A stretch of 64,000 nucleotides of DNA from Candidatus Lustribacter telmatis (GTDB taxonomy: Bacteria > Vulcanimicrobiota > Vulcanimicrobiia > Vulcanimicrobiales > Vulcanimicrobiaceae), in the NCBI GenBank assembly GCA_003164045.1, contig PLRU01000018.1, positions 144,021 through 208,020 of the forward strand. The letters are read 5' to 3'. Below are positions 15,828 to 24,296 of this stretch, in pieces. The notes below the pieces were generated by a model that worked only from the letters and a program-made list of their open reading frames with translations, had not been told where the DNA came from and ran no database searches. Positions within the stretch are counted from its first letter, which is position 1; each line of letters starts with the position of its first letter. A program made the position numbers and the translations under genes.

Positions 15828-16405
15828 TGACGACGCACGTGCGCCGCGGGTTTGTCGAACTGCTCGCCGACCGGCGCGGTCAACTCGACGCGCCGCGCTA
15901 TCCCGAACAAGTCGCCGCCATCGTCGCTGCAATGGTGCTGGCATTTCGCAGCGGGAAGAAAGTCTTGTGGTGCGGCAACGGCGGCAGTGCTGCCGACGCG
16001 CAGCATTTGGCGGCGGAATTCAGCGGCCGCTTCCTGCGCGAACGGGGTGGCTTGCCCTCAGAGGCGCTTTCGGTGAACACGAGCGCGATGACCGCCATTG
16101 CCAACGACTTCGGCTATGAGAACGTCTTTGCGCGCCAGGTCGAAGCGTTCGCGCAGCCGGGCGATGTCGTCGTCGGCATCACGACGAGCGGATCGTCGCC
16201 GAACATCTTGCGCGCCATCGAAGCAGCGAAACGCATCGGTGCGACGACCGTCGCGTTCACCGGCAACGGCGGCGGCCCGCTCGCGGACCTCGCCGATCTC
16301 GTGCTGATGGGGCCGGACGGCTACAGCGCAATCGTGCAAGAAGTGCACATCACGCTGGGCCACATCATCTGCGACCTCGTCGAACAAGACCTCCTCTTCG
16401 CATGA
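15827..16405 (+). CDS. gmhA: Sedoheptulose-7-phosphate isomerase
   Basis: A 192-residue SIS-domain enzyme that converts sedoheptulose 7-phosphate to D-glycero-D-manno-heptose 7-phosphate, first step of heptose supply for lipopolysaccharide core. GmhA features: WCGNGGSAADAQHLAAEFSGRF phosphate loop region, NTSAMTAIANDFGYE, TTSGSSPNI, and QEVHITLGHIICDLVE near the C-terminus with the catalytic His. GTG at 15827 shares its first base with the accB stop. It overlaps gmhB by 4 bp. Confidence 0.93.
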   Translation: MTTHVRRGFVELLADRRGQLDAPRYPEQVAAIVAAMVLAFRSGKKVLWCGNGGSAADAQHLAAEFSGRFLRERGGLPSEALSVNTSAMTAIANDFGYENVFARQVEAFAQPGDVVVGITTSGSSPNILRAIEAAKRIGATTVAFTGNGGGPLADLADLVLMGPDGYSAIVQEVHITLGHIICDLVEQDLLFA

Positions 16406-16929
16406 AGCCGCGGTCCGCGGTGTTTCTCGATCGCGACGGGACGCTCATCGACGATAAGGGGTTTCTCGGCGATCCCGCGGGCGTCGATATCTTGCCGACG
16501 GTCGTCGCTGCACTGAAATTGCTCGCGGCAAACAACTACGCCACGATCGTGATCTCGAATCAATCGGGGATCGCGCGCGGTTTGCTCGATGATGCGAAGG
16601 TTCGCAGCGTCAACGCCGAGATCGTCCGGCGGCTCGCCGGCGACGAACTGACGATCGACGGCTGGTACTGGTGCCCGCATTACGATGAAGGCTGCGATTG
16701 CCGCAAACCCGCACCGGCGCTGCTGCATCAAGCGGTGCGCGAACATGGGCTGACGCTCGACGGCGCGGCGATGATCGGCGATCGCGGCAGCGACGTGGAA
16801 CTCGGGCAACGCGTCGGGATTCCCGGCATCGCGGTGCCGGGGCCGATGCCGTACGTCGGCCCGGAACCGGATTTGCGCGCGCAAACGCTGCTCGAAGCGG
16901 CGGAATGGATCGTGCGCCGTGGCCACTGA
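16402..16929 (+). CDS. gmhB: D-glycero-D-manno-heptose 1,7-bisphosphate 7-phosphatase
   Basis: A 175-residue HAD-IIIA phosphatase. HAD motif I is FLDRDGTLIDD, motif II VISNQSG, and the Zn-binding cysteine/histidine cluster characteristic of GmhB is CPHYDEGCDCRKP. GDRGSDVELG is motif IV. It removes the 7-phosphate from the heptose bisphosphate made by the kinase encoded next. ATGA overlap with gmhA and 11-bp overlap with the kinase gene indicate coupled translation. Confidence 0.93.
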   Translation: MKPRSAVFLDRDGTLIDDKGFLGDPAGVDILPTVVAALKLLAANNYATIVISNQSGIARGLLDDAKVRSVNAEIVRRLAGDELTIDGWYWCPHYDEGCDCRKPAPALLHQAVREHGLTLDGAAMIGDRGSDVELGQRVGIPGIAVPGPMPYVGPEPDLRAQTLLEAAEWIVRRGH

Positions 16930-17905
16930 AATTGCGGTACCGCGGGCGAGCGAGCTGCTCGCGCGGATGGCCGGGCGGCGCGTCGTCGTGATCGGCGACG
17001 TGATGATCGATGAGTGGATTTGGGGCCGCGTTTCACGGATCTCACCGGAGGCGCCGGTGCCGGTCGTTGCCGTGCACGATCACTCGTTCACGCTCGGCGG
17101 ATCGGGCAACGTGGCGAACAACTTGCGCGCGTTGGGCGCCGCGGTGACGTTCGTCGGCGTGGTCGGCAACGACGCTGAAGGCGAACGCGTGCGCTCGCTC
17201 TTTGCGGAGATCGATTGCGATACGACCGGATTGCTGACGCTCGACGACCGGCCGACGACGCGCAAGACGCGGGTGGTGGCGCACAATCAGCAAGTCGTGC
17301 GCGCCGACTGGGAGTCGACGGCGCCGCTGCGCGACGCGGACCGCGCGCGGATCGTCGCGGCGGTGCGGCGCGCGGTGGCCGGCGCCGATGCGGTCGTGTT
17401 GAGCGACTACGCCAAAGGGATGCTGCATCGCGATATCGTTGAAGCGGCGCTCTCGGCGCCGGTCGTGGTCGCCGATCCGAAGCCCGGTAACGTGGATCTG
17501 TTCGCCGGCGTGACGTGCATCGCGCCCAACGTATCCGAAACCGCGCGCGCGAGCGGCATCGCGATCGTCGATGACGCCTCGCTCGAACTGGCGGCGCGGA
17601 GTTTGCTCGAACGGCTCGGCTGCCGCTACGTACTCGTCACGCGCGGCGAACACGGCATGTCGCTCTTCGGCAACAACGGTACGGCCGAACATATTCCGTC
17701 GGTCGCGCGCACGGTGTTCGACGTGAGCGGCGCCGGCGACACGGTCGTCGCGGTGTTGACGCTCGCGCTCGCCGCACACGTTCCGGTCGCGACGGCGACG
17801 CGGCTGGCGAATTATGCAGCGGGCGCGGTGGTCGAAAAGCTCGGCACGGCGACGGCGTCACCGGCCGAGATCATTGCCCTGATGGAACACGATGCCGGAA
17901 GCTGA
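16919..17905 (+). CDS. hldA: D-glycero-beta-D-manno-heptose-7-phosphate kinase (HldE domain I type)
   Basis: A 328-residue PfkB-family sugar kinase. The N-terminal VVVIGDVMIDEWIWGRVSRISPEAPVPV block and GGSGNVANNLRALG are near-diagnostic for RfaE/HldE domain I, and DVSGAGDTVVA is the C-terminal PfkB catalytic motif with its base Asp. It phosphorylates heptose 7-phosphate at C1. In many Proteobacteria this domain is fused to the nucleotidyltransferase; here they are separate, overlapping genes. GTG start. Confidence 0.92.
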   Translation: MATEIAVPRASELLARMAGRRVVVIGDVMIDEWIWGRVSRISPEAPVPVVAVHDHSFTLGGSGNVANNLRALGAAVTFVGVVGNDAEGERVRSLFAEIDCDTTGLLTLDDRPTTRKTRVVAHNQQVVRADWESTAPLRDADRARIVAAVRRAVAGADAVVLSDYAKGMLHRDIVEAALSAPVVVADPKPGNVDLFAGVTCIAPNVSETARASGIAIVDDASLELAARSLLERLGCRYVLVTRGEHGMSLFGNNGTAEHIPSVARTVFDVSGAGDTVVAVLTLALAAHVPVATATRLANYAAGAVVEKLGTATASPAEIIALMEHDAGS

Positions 17906-18386
17906 CGATTTTCTCGCGCCGGTGCTCGACCGCGCGGGCGCGATCGCGTTTCGCGAAGCGTCGCGTGCGCGCGGAAAGATCGTCGTGTTTACCAACGGCT
18001 GCTTCGATGTCGTGCATGGCGGTCACACGCAGTACTTGGCTTGGGCGCGCGCGCAGGGTGACGTGCTGATCGTCGGGCTCAACGGCGATGCGTCGGTGCG
18101 CGGCCTCAAGGGTCCGCAGCGCCCGTTCGTTCCGTTCGAGGGCCGGGCCGAAGTGCTCGCCGCCCTGCGCAGCGTCGATGCGGTGGTGGGCTTCGATGAA
18201 TCGACGCCGGTCGATCTGCTGGCCGCGCTCAAGCCCGACATCCACGTGAAGAGCGCGCAATATCGCGTCGAAGAATTGCCCGAACGGTACGTCGTGGAAT
18301 CGAACGGCGGCCGCATCGTTCTGGCGCCGCACCTGCACGGGAAAAGCACGACCGACCTCGTCGCGACGATCCGCTCGCGCCCGTGA
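17892..18386 (+). CDS. hldC: D-glycero-beta-D-manno-heptose 1-phosphate adenylyltransferase
   Basis: A 164-residue nucleotidyltransferase of the cytidylyltransferase fold, equivalent to HldE domain II. FTNGCFDVVHGGHTQYL contains the HxGH nucleotide-binding motif; GLNGDASVRGLKGPQRPF and the C-terminal KSTTDLVATI complete the family. It makes ADP-heptose, which is then epimerised and used by GT9 transferases. No hldD epimerase gene is seen in the window. Overlaps the kinase by 14 bp and the next gene by 4 bp. Confidence 0.92.
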   Translation: MPEADDFLAPVLDRAGAIAFREASRARGKIVVFTNGCFDVVHGGHTQYLAWARAQGDVLIVGLNGDASVRGLKGPQRPFVPFEGRAEVLAALRSVDAVVGFDESTPVDLLAALKPDIHVKSAQYRVEELPERYVVESNGGRIVLAPHLHGKSTTDLVATIRSRP

Positions 18387-19600
18387 TCCTCGCGCTCACG
18401 GCTAACGGCCCGGGCGAGTTCGCGGGTTGGGTGCGGCCGTTGCTCGCCGCGCTCTACGAACGCGATCCGGCGCTCGACGCGCGCGTGTTTTGCGTGCCCG
18501 ATGACTACGCGAGCGGCCATGAAGGCGAGTACGTGCGCGGTCTCTTTCCGCAAGCGACGGCGTATACGCCGCGCGAATACCTGCGCTTCGCCCTCGGACG
18601 CGGACTGGCGGGGCTGCCGGCGCAGGCCGACCGCGTGCAGTATCTCGGCGGCGACTTGATGTATGCCGCGCGCCTGCACGACCGGCTCGGCGGCATTGCG
18701 ACGGCCTACAAGTTTTCGCGCAAGCGATACGCCGATCGTTTCGCGCGCGTGTTCGCCGTGGATGAGGCGAACAAGCGGCAGTTGCTGGGCTGGGGCATCC
18801 CGGCGGAGCGCATCACGATCGTCGGCAACCTGGTGATCGACGGTGCGCTCGGCGAAGCGGCCGGCAAGTTCGGCGGTGACGCGGAGTCGGGCGCCGCGCG
18901 CGACGGCGTGATCTTTTTTCCCGGGTCGCGCAAGCATGAAATCGAGCAGATGTTTCCGCTGTTCGTGCGAACCGCCGTGCAATTGCGGCGGCGCCTGCCC
19001 GGCGTCCGCATCGCGTTTGCGCGCTCGCCGTTCACGACCGATGCGGAGCTCGGCGCCGCGCTCGCGCGGGGCGGTATCGGCCGGGCGTACGGCATCCCCT
19101 CGGTCCTGGCCGCCGACGGCGCATCCCTCGAGGCCGCCGGCGAGCGGTTTGCGGTGGTGAAGTCGGCGATGCGCGCGGCCCAGGGCGCGCGCTTGGCCGT
19201 GTCGCTGCCCGGGACGAAAGTGATCGAACTCGCGGCGCTCGGCGTTCCGGCGATCGTCGTCACGCCGTCGAACGCCCCCGAACTCGCGGTGATCAACGGT
19301 CCGCTCCAGTTCATCGATCGCGTCCCGCTGTTGGGTGCGCCCGCGAAGCGCGCGGCGGCGGTCGCGGTGGCGAAACGGTTTCGCTTTTTTGCCCAACCCA
19401 ACATCGATGCCGGCCGCGAAATCGACCACGAACTCCGTGGCACGCAGCTGCCGTCGCGGATGGCCCACGTTGCGGCCGAGCGCTACGCCGATCGCGCTTG
19501 GCTCGCCGCGACGAGCGCGGATTTACGCGGTCTCTATGCGGCGCACGCCGGCGCTGCGGGGCGGATGGCCGACGCGCTTCTCGAAGACGTTTCGCAATGA
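18383..19600 (+). CDS. LpxB-like GT-B glycosyltransferase
   Basis: A 405-residue protein related to lipid-A-disaccharide synthase. LpxB-like features are the N-terminal NGPGEFAGWVRPLLAAL loop, VFAVDEANKRQLLGWGIP, ITIVGNLVID, and FFPGSRKHEIEQMFPLF, equivalent to the PGSR loop of LpxB. GTKVIELAALGVP is the acceptor/donor-site region. The sequence is diverged from canonical LpxB and no other lpx gene is nearby, so it may transfer another sugar in core assembly. ATGA overlaps on both sides place it firmly in the heptose operon. Confidence 0.75.
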   Translation: MILALTANGPGEFAGWVRPLLAALYERDPALDARVFCVPDDYASGHEGEYVRGLFPQATAYTPREYLRFALGRGLAGLPAQADRVQYLGGDLMYAARLHDRLGGIATAYKFSRKRYADRFARVFAVDEANKRQLLGWGIPAERITIVGNLVIDGALGEAAGKFGGDAESGAARDGVIFFPGSRKHEIEQMFPLFVRTAVQLRRRLPGVRIAFARSPFTTDAELGAALARGGIGRAYGIPSVLAADGASLEAAGERFAVVKSAMRAAQGARLAVSLPGTKVIELAALGVPAIVVTPSNAPELAVINGPLQFIDRVPLLGAPAKRAAAVAVAKRFRFFAQPNIDAGREIDHELRGTQLPSRMAHVAAERYADRAWLAATSADLRGLYAAHAGAAGRMADALLEDVSQ

Positions 19601-20454
19601 AGATGAGCGTGGTGATCGCGACACGCAACCGCGCGGCGCTGCTCGAGGGAGCGCTGGCGTCGCTGCGCGCGCAACTCGGCGCGCCGGAGATCGAAGCGAT
19701 CGTCGTCGACAACGGCTCGAGCGACGATACGCGCGCGGTTGCCGAACGGCACGGCGCAACCTATCGCTTCGAAGCGCAGCCGAACCGGGCACTGGCGCGC
19801 AACGTGGGCATCGCGGCGGCCACGGGCGAGATCGTGCTGTTCGTTGACGACGACGTCGTGCTGCCGCCCTACTTCGTCGCCGCGCACGCGCGCACGCATG
19901 GCGCCGGTATCTTTCCGCTCGTCGTCACGGGTCCGATCATCAACGTGCCGTCGGCCGATGTGCGGCCGGTGCCGACCTTCGTCAACGGCTCCAACGCGTA
20001 TTTCTGCACCTGCAACGTGTCGGTGCCGCGCAGCGCCCTCGATGCAGTCGGCCGGTTCGACGAGTCGTTCGACAAGTACGGCTGGGAAGATACCGAACTC
20101 GGGGTGCGCTTGCGCAACTTCGACGTGCGCCGGCGCTTCGTGTGGGAAGCGTATTTGTGGCATATCAAACCGCCCACCACCGAAACGCTCGACGCCGCGC
20201 TCGAGAAGACGATCGAGAAGGCGCGCATGGCGGCAAAGTTCGTGCGCAAGGATCCGTCGCGCCGCGCCAAGCTCGCGACCGGCGCGTATGCCTTCAACCG
20301 GCTGCGCGCGCACGTGTTCTCGCCGCGCGCGGCGCAAGCGTGGCTAGCCGGCGTCGCAACGAGCGATCGTGTTCCGGCGCCGCTCGCGCGGATGGCCCGC
20401 GATCTCGTTCTCGACGGCGTGTACGTGGACGAGCTCGAACGCGCCCTGCGGTGA
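19597..20454 (+). CDS. Family 2 glycosyltransferase
   Basis: A 285-residue inverting GT-A transferase. SVVIATRNRAALLEGAL is the nucleotide-binding strand, VVDNGSSDDT the second Asp motif, and LFVDDDVVLPP the metal-binding DxD. The C-terminal acceptor region has YGWEDTELGVRLR, typical of galactosyl/GlcNAc-type GT2 enzymes. No membrane helices, so likely cytosolic or peripheral. The ATG at 19597 overlaps the previous stop as ATGA. First of three GT2 proteins interleaved with GT9 proteins. Confidence 0.88.
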   Translation: MKMSVVIATRNRAALLEGALASLRAQLGAPEIEAIVVDNGSSDDTRAVAERHGATYRFEAQPNRALARNVGIAAATGEIVLFVDDDVVLPPYFVAAHARTHGAGIFPLVVTGPIINVPSADVRPVPTFVNGSNAYFCTCNVSVPRSALDAVGRFDESFDKYGWEDTELGVRLRNFDVRRRFVWEAYLWHIKPPTTETLDAALEKTIEKARMAAKFVRKDPSRRAKLATGAYAFNRLRAHVFSPRAAQAWLAGVATSDRVPAPLARMARDLVLDGVYVDELERALR

Positions 20455-21395
20455 GCCGGGTGCTCCTCGTGCGGCTCGATGGCATTGGTGATGCGCTCGT
20501 GTGCACGCCGCTGATTTCCGCCCTGCGTGACGCGGGGCACGAGGTGGGGCTTGCCCTGAGCGATCGCAACGCCGGCGTGTTCGCGGTGGGAACGGCGATT
20601 GCGACGCACGTGCTGACGCGCATTCCGTGGCCGCAGCACGGTTCGACGCCGGACTCGCGCGCGCAGGCGGACGCCGAGATCGCAATCCAGCATTACGACG
20701 TTGCGCTGATCGCCAGCGAAGAACCGGAAGCCTACGAATTGGCGGCGCCGATTCCGCAACGCATCGGTTTCACGACCGGTTGGGCGAAGCCGTTCAAGTC
20801 GGCCTGGATCAAGCGCCGCGTGACGACGGCGATTCCGCGCGCGGCGACGGTACGCGGCGCGGACGCGCACGAAGCGGAGATCCTCTTGCGGCTCGGGCGC
20901 GACTTCGTCGCGTCGCCGCCCGAACGCGACGCGCTGCGTTTGCGGCGCTGGATCGCGGGCGACATCCCGGTGCCCCAGCGGCACGGCGTTCTCGTGCAGC
21001 TCGGCGCGAAGTGGAACGCGCTCGGGGTGGCGGATGCACTGCTGCAGCGGCTTGCGAGCGCGCTGCGCGAGCGCGGTGCGCGCTTCATCGCAGCGCCGGC
21101 CGAACGCATCGCGATGCAAACCCAATTCCCGGCGCTGACGGTTGAAGCGCCGCCGGGAACGCGTGATTGGATCGCCGCGGTCGATGCGGCCGCAGCGCTG
21201 GTGAGCCCGGATACCGGGGCCGCGCACCTCGCCGGCATGATCGGCGTGCCGGTGGTCGACGTCTTTCCCGACGCCCACTTCGACGCGCAGACGCGGCGCT
21301 GGCGTCCGTGGGCGAGTTCGAGCATCGTCGTGCGCGCGAGCGAACTTGCGCGCGCGCCGGAGGCGCTGATCGCGCAGGCCCTCGATGCTCTCTGA
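20451..21395 (+). CDS. Family 9 glycosyltransferase (heptosyltransferase-like)
   Basis: A 314-residue GT-B protein of the ADP-heptose:LPS heptosyltransferase family. It opens with VLLVRLDGIGDALVCTPLISALR, the family signature with the catalytic Asp, and closes with LVSPDTGAAHLAGMIGVPVVDVF, the SPDTGxxH donor-binding motif. GTG at 20451 overlaps the GT2 stop. Location behind the heptose genes supports ADP-heptose as donor. Confidence 0.88.
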   Translation: MSRVLLVRLDGIGDALVCTPLISALRDAGHEVGLALSDRNAGVFAVGTAIATHVLTRIPWPQHGSTPDSRAQADAEIAIQHYDVALIASEEPEAYELAAPIPQRIGFTTGWAKPFKSAWIKRRVTTAIPRAATVRGADAHEAEILLRLGRDFVASPPERDALRLRRWIAGDIPVPQRHGVLVQLGAKWNALGVADALLQRLASALRERGARFIAAPAERIAMQTQFPALTVEAPPGTRDWIAAVDAAAALVSPDTGAAHLAGMIGVPVVDVFPDAHFDAQTRRWRPWASSSIVVRASELARAPEALIAQALDAL

Positions 21396-22404
21396 TCGCG
21401 CGCTGCTCGTTGCGGCCGGAGGCGGCATCGGCGACACGCTGCTGGCCGGCGTCGTCGCGCACGCGCTGAAATCGCGTTACGCTCGGGTCGAGGCGCTCGT
21501 GCTCCCCGCCCACCGGGCGATCGCCGAACACGACCCCGCGATCGACCGCGTGCACGTGCTCGCATCGCCTGTGCCGACGGCGGAAGATCTGCGCGGCCTC
21601 GGATTTGCCGCCGCAGTCGTTACCTGGGCGACGTTTACCACGGCGCTGGTTCCGGCGCTGGCGCAGATTCCGGTGCGCGTCGGTCAAGCGCGGCGGTTGT
21701 ATTCGCCGCTGTTCACCAAACGCGTCACGGTGCGCAGCGAATTGGGCGACCACACCACGCACTGGACGCAAATTTTGCTCGATTACGCGCGCGCGATCGG
21801 CTGCGACGATCCGGTCGCGCGACCGGCGTTCGTGCCGGCCGATGCCGACCGGGCTGCCGCTGCGGCGTTGCTGCAAACGCGCGGGATCGCCGGTCCGTTT
21901 GCGCTGCTGCATCCCTCGCGCGGGCTCTCGGCGGAGCGCGCGCGCTGGCCGGCGGCCGGCTTCATCGCACTCGCCCGGACCTTGCTCGAACGGGATGCGA
22001 CGCCGCTGCTCGTAACGGGAACCGCCGCCGACGCGCCGGTGGCCGGGGCGATCGCGCAGGGTGCCGGCGCGATCTCGATCGCCGGCGCGACGTCGATCGG
22101 CACCTACGCGGCCCTCGCCGAACGCGCCGCGTACGTCGTTGCAATGGACTCGGGACCCATGCACGTGGCCGCCGCGGCCGGTGCGCCCACGGTCGGCATC
22201 TTCGCGCTGCAATCCGACGAACCGGACCGTTGGGCCCCGCTCGGTCCGCGCACGGCGGTCGTGCGCGCGGTGTACCCGTGTCCACCCGGCCACCGCAAAG
22301 AAACGTGCCCGGATTTCGCCTGCGTCCGGCACCTGGACGTCATCGCGATCGCGGCCGCGCTCGACGGACTGCTCGCGCCCCTCACCGAACCCGAGCCGAT
22401 CTAG
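21385..22404 (+). CDS. Family 9 glycosyltransferase (heptosyltransferase-like)
   Basis: A 339-residue second GT9 protein. ALLVAAGGGIGDTLLAGVV replaces the usual start motif, lacking the Arg/Asp of the R-x-D-x-x-G-D form but keeping G-D-T-L. LLHPSRGLSAERARWP and VVAMDSGPMHVAAAAGAPTVGIF are the donor-site blocks. A C-terminal cysteine set (YPCPPGHRKETCPDFACVRH) is similar to that found in some WaaF/WaaC relatives. Overlaps the previous gene by 11 bp; the next begins at the base after its stop. Confidence 0.85.
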   Translation: MLSDRALLVAAGGGIGDTLLAGVVAHALKSRYARVEALVLPAHRAIAEHDPAIDRVHVLASPVPTAEDLRGLGFAAAVVTWATFTTALVPALAQIPVRVGQARRLYSPLFTKRVTVRSELGDHTTHWTQILLDYARAIGCDDPVARPAFVPADADRAAAAALLQTRGIAGPFALLHPSRGLSAERARWPAAGFIALARTLLERDATPLLVTGTAADAPVAGAIAQGAGAISIAGATSIGTYAALAERAAYVVAMDSGPMHVAAAAGAPTVGIFALQSDEPDRWAPLGPRTAVVRAVYPCPPGHRKETCPDFACVRHLDVIAIAAALDGLLAPLTEPEPI

Positions 22405-23313
22405 ATGCCGCGCCTCACGATTCAACTCTGCACGTACAATCGCGCGCGTTTGCTCGAGCGCGTGCTCGAAGCGCTCTTCGATCAAACGGCACCCGACGAC
22501 GCCTATGAAGTCGTGCTGGTGAACGACGGTTCGCCCGACGATACGAGCGCCGCGATCGAGCGCGTGCGCCCGCTCGCACGCTGTGCGTTCACCGTGATCG
22601 AACAGCCGAACTCGGGCCTGGCAAAGGGCCGCAATGCGGGCATCGCCGCGTCGACCGGCGAGCGAATCTGCTTCATCGACGACGACGTCTTGCCGACGCC
22701 GGTCTTTGCGGCCGAGCATCTCGCGAGCGACGACCGCTACGGCGACGTGATCGTGCGCGGCGCCGTGATCAACACCGAGAGCTTCGATGATTTGCCGGTG
22801 CCGATTTGGTCGCCGAAAAATTACAGCGGCAACTACTTCTGGACGAGCAACGTGTCGCTGCGCCGCTCGCGTCTCGACGCGGTGGGCGGACGCTTCGACG
22901 ATTCGTTCAGCGAATACGGCTGGGAAGACATCGAACTCGGCATGCGCTTGCGCGCGATCGGCACGCTCGGTGTGTTCAACCGCTTCGCGGTGGCGTTTCA
23001 CTACAAGCCGCGGCCGGCCGGAACGAACGTTGCGGGCATGCTGCGCCAAGTGCGCGCCCAGGCCCGCACCGCCGTGCAATTACGCGAAAAGCACGCGCAC
23101 TGGCGCGTCGATCTCGCCACCGGCACGACGGCGCCGCAGCGCATGTTGGGTTCCCTGCTGCATCACAGCCGGATCGCGCGCGCGCTCGCACCCGTCGCCG
23201 CGGCCACCGGCCGGCTCTCGCCGCCGCAGTTGCTCGCCGCGCAAATCCTCGCCGCCGACGCGTACTACGGCGAGCTGGAAACGGCCGAAGCCGCCGCCGA
23301 ACGCAAACGGTGA
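22405..23313 (+). CDS. Family 2 glycosyltransferase
   Basis: A 302-residue GT-A enzyme, closely similar in design to the other two GT2 proteins of this operon: LTIQLCTYNRARLLERVL, VLVNDGSPDDTS, ICFIDDDVLP for the DxD, and SEYGWEDIELGMRLR in the acceptor region. The C-terminal 80 residues are helical and Ala-rich. The ATG directly follows the upstream stop. The acceptor is presumably the growing core oligosaccharide. Confidence 0.88.
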   Translation: MPRLTIQLCTYNRARLLERVLEALFDQTAPDDAYEVVLVNDGSPDDTSAAIERVRPLARCAFTVIEQPNSGLAKGRNAGIAASTGERICFIDDDVLPTPVFAAEHLASDDRYGDVIVRGAVINTESFDDLPVPIWSPKNYSGNYFWTSNVSLRRSRLDAVGGRFDDSFSEYGWEDIELGMRLRAIGTLGVFNRFAVAFHYKPRPAGTNVAGMLRQVRAQARTAVQLREKHAHWRVDLATGTTAPQRMLGSLLHHSRIARALAPVAAATGRLSPPQLLAAQILAADAYYGELETAEAAAERKR

Positions 23314-24296
23314 GCATCAGGCGAATCCTGTTATCGCGGTTGGATCGCGTGGGCGATCTGATTCTCTCGACGCCGGCGATCGCGACGCTGCGCCGCGCGT
23401 TTCCCGACGCGCACATCACGATTGCATGCAGCGGCTACAACGCCGTCGTCGTGGAGAAGAGTCCGGACGTCGATGCCGTTGCGTGCTTGCCGGCGCGCGT
23501 CACGCCGCGCGATTTCGGCCGGCATTTTCGCGGCGTCGACCTCGCGATCGCGCTCGCGCCGAACGCGGCGGACATGCGGCTCGTCGCCGCCACGCGCGCG
23601 CCGCGCCGCATCGGCTACACCTACGAGCGCCGCTATCTCACGCGCGTCGTCGCCCGCCACTGGCTCACCGATTGTCTGATCAGCAACGCCGATCCGGAGA
23701 GCTGCGAGCGCGTTCCGCACCGCGTCGTGATGCACGAAGTCAACCAAGTGCTGGCGTTGGCGCAGCGCGCGGGCGCGACCGAGATCGTCCCCGATCTGCG
23801 CGTCGTGATCGACGAATCCGACCGCGCCGCGGCGACCGATTTCCCGCCCGATCCGATCATCGTGCACCTGGGACGGCGCTGGACCGAACACGGCAGCACC
23901 ACGGCCAGCCTGCTCGCGCTGTTTCGCGAACTGCGCCCGCTCGGCCGGCCGCTCGTGGCAACCTATGGGGCGGATGCCGTGGAACTGGCCGACGCGGTGC
24001 GCGCGGCGGGGGTGGCCGACCGGGTCGCCGGCGGCCTGACCTTCGGGCAGTGGGCGGCCGCTTTCGAGCGCGCGGCGGCGATCGTGACGATCGATACGGG
24101 CGCCACGCACGTCGCCAGCGCCGTGAAGCGGCCGACGGTCGTCCTCTTCGAGCACACCTACTTCTGGCTCAACTCGCAGGAATGGTCGCCGTATCGGGTG
24201 CCGAACGCCGTGTTACGCAAACCCCCGACCGATGCGCCGGACGCCTTGCAGGCGTCGCGCGCCGAGATCGTCGCGGCGGTTGCGCGCCTGCTATGA
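23310..24296 (+). CDS. Family 9 glycosyltransferase (heptosyltransferase-like)
   Basis: A 328-residue third GT9 protein, with a classical start RRILLSRLDRVGDLILSTPAIATLRRAFP and the C-terminal AIVTIDTGATHVASAVKRPTVVLF motif. The real start is the GTG at 23310, overlapping the preceding stop as GTGA; the longer open frame upstream runs over the GT2 gene and is spurious. This is the most canonical heptosyltransferase of the three. Confidence 0.88.
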   Translation: MSIRRILLSRLDRVGDLILSTPAIATLRRAFPDAHITIACSGYNAVVVEKSPDVDAVACLPARVTPRDFGRHFRGVDLAIALAPNAADMRLVAATRAPRRIGYTYERRYLTRVVARHWLTDCLISNADPESCERVPHRVVMHEVNQVLALAQRAGATEIVPDLRVVIDESDRAAATDFPPDPIIVHLGRRWTEHGSTTASLLALFRELRPLGRPLVATYGADAVELADAVRAAGVADRVAGGLTFGQWAAAFERAAAIVTIDTGATHVASAVKRPTVVLFEHTYFWLNSQEWSPYRVPNAVLRKPPTDAPDALQASRAEIVAAVARLL

